Assembly: GCA_041485845.1 (NCBI GenBank)
Contig: JBGPKH010000123.1
Location: 1 to 17,209, forward strand
Source of the DNA: OMOG01 sp041485845
Lineage (GTDB): Bacteria; Acidobacteriota; Terriglobia; Bryobacterales; Bryobacteraceae
DNA: 17,209 bases
Direction of reading: 5' to 3'
Shown: positions 13,708-17,209 of the stretch, piece after piece
Position numbering within the stretch: position 1 is the first letter of the stretch
How the letters are laid out: every line of letters begins with the position of its first letter
The notes under the pieces: generated by a model
Seen by the model: the letters and a program-made list of their open reading frames with translations, nothing else
The model's database searches: none
What the model was told of the DNA's origin: nothing
Position numbers and translations under genes: made by a program

Positions 13708-14952
13708 CTACTTCACTAACCTCAGGATCATCCCGTTGTCAGTGGCCATCCACATGTTGTCTTCGTCGATCACTGCCAGAATCGTGCGATTGGCCGTCGC
13801 GCGATAGTCAACCGGCATCTCGGTCCAGGTATTGTAATCCCGGCTCTTCAGCACTTGCACCTTACCCGGCACCACGTGACGAATCTGGCCGGGCACCAGC
13901 GTGCCCGCTAAGTAAGCGGTTCCCTCGGGAGTCAGCCAGATGTCACTGATCGCAAACCGCCGGTCGCGATACACTGTCTCGCTCTTTCCCGAGACCCAGT
14001 CGATCTTATACGCCTCGCTCGGATAGCGGAAAGAGTTGGAATACTCGATGAGTCCGAGCCCCTTGCCCTCCGGTCCGAAACGGATCCGCGAGATGTCGCC
14101 GAACAGGGAGGCGGAGTTGGGCTTCCAAGTCTGACCGCCATCCTTAGTCACCAGCGAGTAAGAGAGGTGCGGGGTCTCGCGCCGGTTCATGGCCTGCTCC
14201 GGGTCCATCCAGTCCGGGAACTGCGGCGGGATGCGGCGCGGCGGCACGTTCCATCCGGTGACGATGCCGAACTTCGCCGTGGCGAACGCCACCCAGTTAT
14301 ACACGCTGTAGTTGGGCATGCCCGGCGGTTCGGCGGCCGCCGCCAGCGCCGACCAGTGCTTGCCGCCGTCGCGGGTCTCCATCACCTTCTTCTTGGAACC
14401 GACCGCGATCCCGTTCCGCTCGTCGGTGAAGTACACGCGCAGGATCCCGGAGGGCAGCCCCGGCGCCTTTTCCCAACTCTTCCCGGCCTCGGTGGTTCGC
14501 CACAGATCGTGCGTGCCCACCATCCAGCCCAGGTTCTCGCTCAGAAAGAACAGCGAGATCGGCGTGTCCTTGAGCTCGACGGTCTGCCAGTGAGCCCCGC
14601 CATCCGCGGTCACCACGGCGACCGGCTTGCGGCTCTTGCCTTCCACGATGGCTCCCACCGCCACGCCCCGCGCGGGCGAGGCGAAGCGGAGGTCGCTGAT
14701 CGCCAGCGTGGATTTGCCCTTGTCGTAGAAGTATTGCATCTGCCACCGCTGGGCGCCGGCCGGCGCTACACACGCCGCCAGGGCCATCAGCGCGCAGATC
14801 GTGGGGCGGCCAATCCCGGCCGGGCCGAAAGGGCGCCCCCCGGCCTTCCGCCGGCTGGACCCGCTGGAAAGCGGGTCCGCGGCCTGAAAGGCTGCCCCAC
14901 GGCCGCCACCGGCATATGCAACGAACTTCCGATCCACCACACTAGCTCTCAT
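13708..14952 (-). CDS. YCF48/BNR-type beta-propeller protein, exported or lipoprotein
   Basis: The frame from ATG 14952 encodes 414 aa. Four Asp-box/BNR-like motifs (TADGGAHW at 115-122, TTEAGKSW at 153-160, TRDGGKHW at 193-200, TKDGGQTW at 269-276), plus the recurring change from 'hydrophobic-GWMVG' strands to boxes, indicate a YCF48/sialidase-like propeller. ICALMALAAC (residues 52-61) followed by VAPAGAQ is a lipobox or signal-peptide core. The start is uncertain. ATG 14952 overlaps the upstream GAF gene stop by 11 bp, whereas ATG 14787 would leave only 5 residues before the lipobox cysteine. Residues about 21-38 are encoded by a REP-like palindrome (14840-14892), so the natural N-terminus may have been disrupted by repeat insertion. 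In other bacteria YCF48-like proteins aid membrane complex assembly; the role here is unknown. Confidence 0.75.
   Translation of the reverse strand: MRASVVDRKFVAYAGGGRGAAFQAADPLSSGSSRRKAGGRPFGPAGIGRPTICALMALAACVAPAGAQRWQMQYFYDKGKSTLAISDLRFASPARGVAVGAIVEGKSRKPVAVVTADGGAHWQTVELKDTPISLFFLSENLGWMVGTHDLWRTTEAGKSWEKAPGLPSGILRVYFTDERNGIAVGSKKKVMETRDGGKHWSALAAAAEPPGMPNYSVYNWVAFATAKFGIVTGWNVPPRRIPPQFPDWMDPEQAMNRRETPHLSYSLVTKDGGQTWKPNSASLFGDISRIRFGPEGKGLGLIEYSNSFRYPSEAYKIDWVSGKSETVYRDRRFAISDIWLTPEGTAYLAGTLVPGQIRHVVPGKVQVLKSRDYNTWTEMPVDYRATANRTILAVIDEDNMWMATDNGMILRLVK
14840..14892. repeat. REP-like palindromic element (copy 1)
   Basis: Three adjacent hairpins: CCGGC-CTTCC-GCCGG (14840-14854), GGACCCGCT-GGAA-AGCGGGTCC (14857-14878) and GCCT-GAA-AGGC (14882-14892). 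The last shares GGCCTGAAAGGC with the element at 15563. It lies inside the 5' end of the YCF48 frame, which it keeps open. I recall such elements being translated as 'AAFQAADPLSSGSS' in many unrelated acidobacterial ORFs. Confidence 0.7.
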
Positions 14953-15544
14953 GTTTCATCGGAATGGGCCCGGAGGAAAGGACCATTTCCACGTGGTTCG
15001 CCGATTCCAGCGCGGTGGGCGCCATCCGCGCCAGCACCAGAACGCAGCCCACCTGCTCGCCCACCGTCGTCAGCACCTCCATCTCGCTGCCGGTATGCTG
15101 TCGCGGCATGCGGTGCTGGACGTTGATCACGCCCACTACGCGGTTGCGGGCAATTACCGGAGCGGACAGAAATGCCTCGAACGAGTCCTCCTCCAACTCG
15201 CCGAACTTCTTGAACCGCGGATCTTTGTACGCCTCCCTCGGAATGGCCAGCAGGCGGCGTTCGCGCGCCACCCAGCCCGTCAGGCCCTCGTTGCTCGTCA
15301 TGCGCAGCTTGCCGATGGTCGAAGGGTGCGGCGTGTTGGAGGCGCACAGCACCAGATCGTCGCCATCGAGGAGGTAAACCAGGCAGGCATCGCACTGCGT
15401 GAACTCCACCACCAGAGACACAACGCCCTTCAGCACCTCTTGCAGGCTCATGTCGCGAACCATGAAGCGGCTGACTTTCTGAAACAGGCGTAACTGCTGC
15501 TCGGTCCTCTGGAGGCGCGATTCGAGCTCTCTGGCTTTCGGCAC
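14942..15544 (-). CDS. GAF-domain protein (200 aa)
   Basis: From GTG 15544 the protein starts VPKARELESRLQRTEQQLRL, a short helical heptad-like segment (about 3-25), then one GAF domain (about 30-175). GAF elements include CDACLVYLLDGDDLVLCASN, the loop NEGLTGWVARERRLLAIPRE and the strand APVIARNRVVGVINVQ, resembling the GAF of PtsP/sensor kinases. No kinase, GGDEF or HTH output domain is attached, so it is a stand-alone ligand or redox sensor or partner protein. The open frame extends upstream to 16108 but those residues are the shadow of the permease relic. GTG 15544 sits 6 nt behind a perfect TATAAT and has no Shine-Dalgarno. The C-terminal 11 bp overlap the possible start of the YCF48 gene. 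Confidence 0.85.
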   Translation of the reverse strand: MPKARELESRLQRTEQQLRLFQKVSRFMVRDMSLQEVLKGVVSLVVEFTQCDACLVYLLDGDDLVLCASNTPHPSTIGKLRMTSNEGLTGWVARERRLLAIPREAYKDPRFKKFGELEEDSFEAFLSAPVIARNRVVGVINVQHRMPRQHTGSEMEVLTTVGEQVGCVLVLARMAPTALESANHVEMVLSSGPIPMKHES

Positions 15545-15550
15545 GACTTT

Positions 15551-15556
15551 ATTATA
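15551..15556 (-). promoter_or_regulatory. Consensus -10 (TATAAT) of the GAF gene, leaderless geometry
   Basis: TATAAT AAAGTC GTG on the minus strand: a perfect -10 whose expected start site coincides with the GTG of the GAF gene. The -35 position falls inside the REP-like repeat at 15563-15598 and has no TTGACA match. Confidence 0.55.
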
Positions 15557-15562
15557 GCTTTG

Positions 15563-15598
15563 GGCCTGAAAGGCGCGGACAGGCCGGGAGGCCCGTCC
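15563..15598. repeat. REP-like palindromic element (copy 2)
   Basis: GGCCTGAAAGGC (15563-15574), identical to 14881-14892, is followed by the hairpin GGACAGGCC-GGGA-GGCCCGTCC (15577-15598, one A-C mismatch). It lies directly upstream of the GAF promoter and downstream of the permease relic. Confidence 0.65.
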
Positions 15599-15938
15599 CA
15601 CGATCACTCGTGCCGCAGAGCGGCCTTCGGATCCACTCGCGCGGCGCGGCGGGCGGGGAAGAAGCAGGCGAGCAGAGACGGCGGCCAGGAGGATGGGAGC
15701 AGTCGAGAGCACGATCGCATCGAGCTCACCCGGTACAGCAGGCTCGAGAGGACCTTTCCGAGCGCCAACGACAGCGCCAGGCCGGCGCCGATCGCCGTGA
15801 GGATCGATCCCTCGCGCGGCATCATGCGCATGGCATCGCGGGCATTCGCGCCCAAGGCCATGCGGATGCCGATTTCGCGCGTGCGCAGCGCGACGGTGTA
15901 AGACCGTACACCATACAGGCCGATCACCGCCAGCAGCA

Positions 15939-15975
15939 GTGCGACGCCGCCGAAGATCGGGAACATCCGCGCACC
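15939..15975. repeat. 37-bp direct repeat, copy A
   Basis: Identical over 37 bp to 16011-16047 (starts GTGCGACGCCGCCGAAGATC, ends CATCCGCGCACC). The copies are 72 bp apart start to start, exactly 24 codons, so GARMFPIFGGVA appears twice in the permease relic. Confidence 0.9.
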
Positions 15976-16010
15976 TGAGGAGCCGTAGCCGCGGCGCGCC
16001 ATTTGCGTGG

Positions 16011-16047
16011 GTGCGACGCCGCCGAAGATCGGGAACATCCGCGCACC
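16011..16047. repeat. 37-bp direct repeat, copy B
   Basis: Second copy of the repeat at 15939-15975. It marks the 5' limit of recognisable permease sequence. Confidence 0.9.
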
Positions 16048-16140
16048 GGTCCGATGCCGTCCTCGGGAAGCAGCCGGATGTATTGGCCGACCGTTCAATC
16101 TTACGCATGCCGGGAGGGCGAAAGTTTTTTGAATCTCACT

Positions 16141-16146
16141 TACAAT
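16141..16146 (+). promoter_or_regulatory. Putative -10 (TACAAT) of the JAMM gene
   Basis: TACAAT lies 14 nt before ATG 16161 in an AT-rich island (16122-16160) between the divergent permease relic and the JAMM gene. The ribosome-binding site is weak (AAAGATAGAA). Confidence 0.35.
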
Positions 16147-16160
16147 TAATAAAGATAGAA

Positions 16161-17209
16161 ATGGAAAGCCACACGGAGAGCGCCACGGCCACCTGGAGCG
16201 CTCCCCAGTGCCCGTTCACTATCGAGTACACCCCGCGCGTGCTGGATGACATTCGGCTGGGGGTGGTTGACGCCTTCTTTTCGCTGCCGCGCGGCGGGGC
16301 CGAGATCGGCGGAATCCTTCTCGGTAAATACGAAAAGGGCCGCTTGCAGATCCAGGATTACGTGGCCCTGCCGTGCGAGCACGCGTCCGGGCCGTCGTTC
16401 GTGCTTTCTCCGAAGGACCACGCGAAGCTGGCGGAAATGCTGGCAACGGCGCGCGGCAATCCGCAGGGCGGCCAGCCGGTCGGGTGGTACCACTCCCACA
16501 CGCGCAGCGAGATCTTCCTTTCCGAAGCCGACCTGGAGATCCACAAGCGGTATTTCCCGGAGCCGTGGCAGGTCGCGCTGGTGCTGAAGCCGCACACCTT
16601 TCAACCCACCAAGGCGGGTTTTTTCTTCCGCGAGCCGGACGGCCCCATTCGCGATACGTCCTGCTACCAGGAGTTCGTGATGGAGCCCCTGGCGGTGCGG
16701 CCGCTTCCGGAAGCGGCTGCCGCCTTTCGGGAAGCCGGGTCGCCGGACCCGCCGCCCGAAACTGCCGCGCCACTCGATACCCCTGTCGCGACGGCGCCTG
16801 CGCCCGGGTTCACGCAGGCGGCGCCGAAGCGATCCTACCGCCGTTGGGGAATCCTGCTAGCGGTCATCCTGGCCGTGGCATTGGGGGCCTGGGGATACCA
16901 TACCCGCGAACTTTGGCTCGCTCCTCCCACAGTCGAGGTCCTTTATGTCGGTCTGAGTACGACGGATACCGGCGGGCAGTTACAGATTCGCTGGGACCGC
17001 AACGCGCCCTCCGTCCGCCGCGCCCGCGACGGCATCCTGACGATCGAGGACGGCCCCAAGCCGGAAGCCATCGAGCTGGATCCGACTCACCTTCAGGCCG
17101 GGGTCTTCACTTATGGCCGCAAGGGCGCCCACGTCGACGTGGCGATGACCCTGAACATGACGGACGGCCAGAAGGTTCGGGAGGCGACCAGCTTTCTGGG
17201 CAAGCTTCC
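16161..17209 (+). CDS. JAMM/MPN metalloprotease-domain protein, single-pass membrane protein (partial, 3' end beyond window)
   Basis: ATG 16161 opens a frame of at least 349 residues that runs off the window. Residues about 17-170 form a JAB1/MPN domain with a complete JAMM zinc motif: Glu48 in GGAEIGGILLG, His111 and His113 in GWYHSHTRSEIFLSEADLEI, and Asp124 (HXH-X7-S-XX-D). Such domains cleave isopeptide or ubiquitin-like tails, and bacterial versions can process ThiS/MoaD-like or other proteins. A Pro/Ala-rich linker (193-222) leads to one membrane helix (about 229-245, GILLAVILAVALGAWGY) after a KRSYRR stop-transfer patch. The C-terminal part (LSTTDTGGQLQIRWDRNAPS) looks like an extracytoplasmic beta domain. 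By the positive-inside rule the protease faces the cytoplasm. No ubiquitin-like or E1-like partner is seen. The catalytic motif is firm; substrate unknown. Confidence 0.85.
   Translation, partial: MESHTESATATWSAPQCPFTIEYTPRVLDDIRLGVVDAFFSLPRGGAEIGGILLGKYEKGRLQIQDYVALPCEHASGPSFVLSPKDHAKLAEMLATARGNPQGGQPVGWYHSHTRSEIFLSEADLEIHKRYFPEPWQVALVLKPHTFQPTKAGFFFREPDGPIRDTSCYQEFVMEPLAVRPLPEAAAAFREAGSPDPPPETAAPLDTPVATAPAPGFTQAAPKRSYRRWGILLAVILAVALGAWGYHTRELWLAPPTVEVLYVGLSTTDTGGQLQIRWDRNAPSVRRARDGILTIEDGPKPEAIELDPTHLQAGVFTYGRKGAHVDVAMTLNMTDGQKVREATSFLGKL

Larger units (their letters stand above)
15604..16098 (-). pseudogene. FtsX/MacB-type permease (ADOP), C-terminal relic
   Basis: The readable part includes ARMFPIFGGVALLLAVIGLY, VRSYTVALRTREIGIRMALG, SILTAIGAGLALSLALG and the family ending LLACFFPARRAARVDPKAAL. 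These correspond to the last membrane region of acidobacterial ADOP/MacB permeases, which are normally about 800 aa with two FtsX units. Only about 130 residues remain, with no start, ATPase or periplasmic domain. Between about 15678 and 15720 the expected strand (LDAIVLSTAPILLAAVSA) is in a different frame from its flanks, so two opposite indels are present. The 5' end is scrambled by a 37-bp direct repeat. The first about 19 codons (to 16098) have no permease similarity. It is non-functional. Confidence 0.8.

Noticed and set aside
15545..16108. N-terminal extension of the GAF frame
   Set aside because: Shadow of the permease relic; the GAF protein starts sensibly at GTG 15544 after a perfect TATAAT.

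Overview
This window looks like chromosomal DNA from an Acidobacteriota genome, probably the Bryobacterales/Solibacter branch. The evidence is high GC throughout, a protein ending in the ~215-residue TIGR03437-type domain, a TIGR03436-type VWFA protein, the C-terminal relic of an acidobacterial FtsX/MacB-type (ADOP) permease, a secreted DUF1680/GH127 protein and several GC-rich palindromic repeats. The taxonomic call is inference from family content; no rRNA gene is present. No complete mobile element, CRISPR array, tRNA or rRNA was found.

Layout. Positions 1-7.8 kb are all on the minus strand. They hold the 5' part of xseA (runs off the left edge), a secreted TIGR03437 protein with a possible haem-binding CX4CH motif, mutY translationally coupled (GTGA overlap) to an upstream S24/LexA-like peptidase-domain protein, a long near-perfect inverted repeat, a secreted VWFA protein, an ALDH7-type aldehyde dehydrogenase (piperidine-6-carboxylate/aminoadipate-semialdehyde type) and a small hypothetical gene. 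At 7973-9325 (minus) is the most striking gene: a radical SAM protein whose ordinary ORF stops at TGA after ...WYC. Reading the TGA as selenocysteine continues the protein as C-U-A-E-P plus eight residues to a TAG, and a bacterial-SECIS-like hairpin starts 7 nt after the TGA. Divergent from it, with a 43-bp gap, lies nadA-moaA (plus, TAA directly abutting ATG), followed by the N-terminal stump of a group II intron reverse transcriptase.

From 11.7 to 16.1 kb the minus strand carries a Tat-exported DUF1680/GH127-like protein, a YCF48/BNR-type propeller protein with a REP-like palindrome in its 5' coding region, a GAF-domain protein and a broken permease relic containing a 37-bp direct duplication. 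The right edge (plus) holds a membrane-anchored JAMM/MPN metalloprotease-like gene that runs off the window.

How they work together. Most genes look like independent housekeeping or accessory units. Clear functional pairings are mutY with the S24-domain gene (coupled translation) and nadA-moaA (two Fe-S cofactor-biosynthesis enzymes). Five minus-strand genes (xseA, the ALDH, the radical SAM selenoprotein, GH127 and GAF) lack a visible Shine-Dalgarno sequence and have a TANNNT-like (in one case CATAAT) hexamer ending 6-7 nt before a GTG or ATG. This suggests leaderless transcription is common here.
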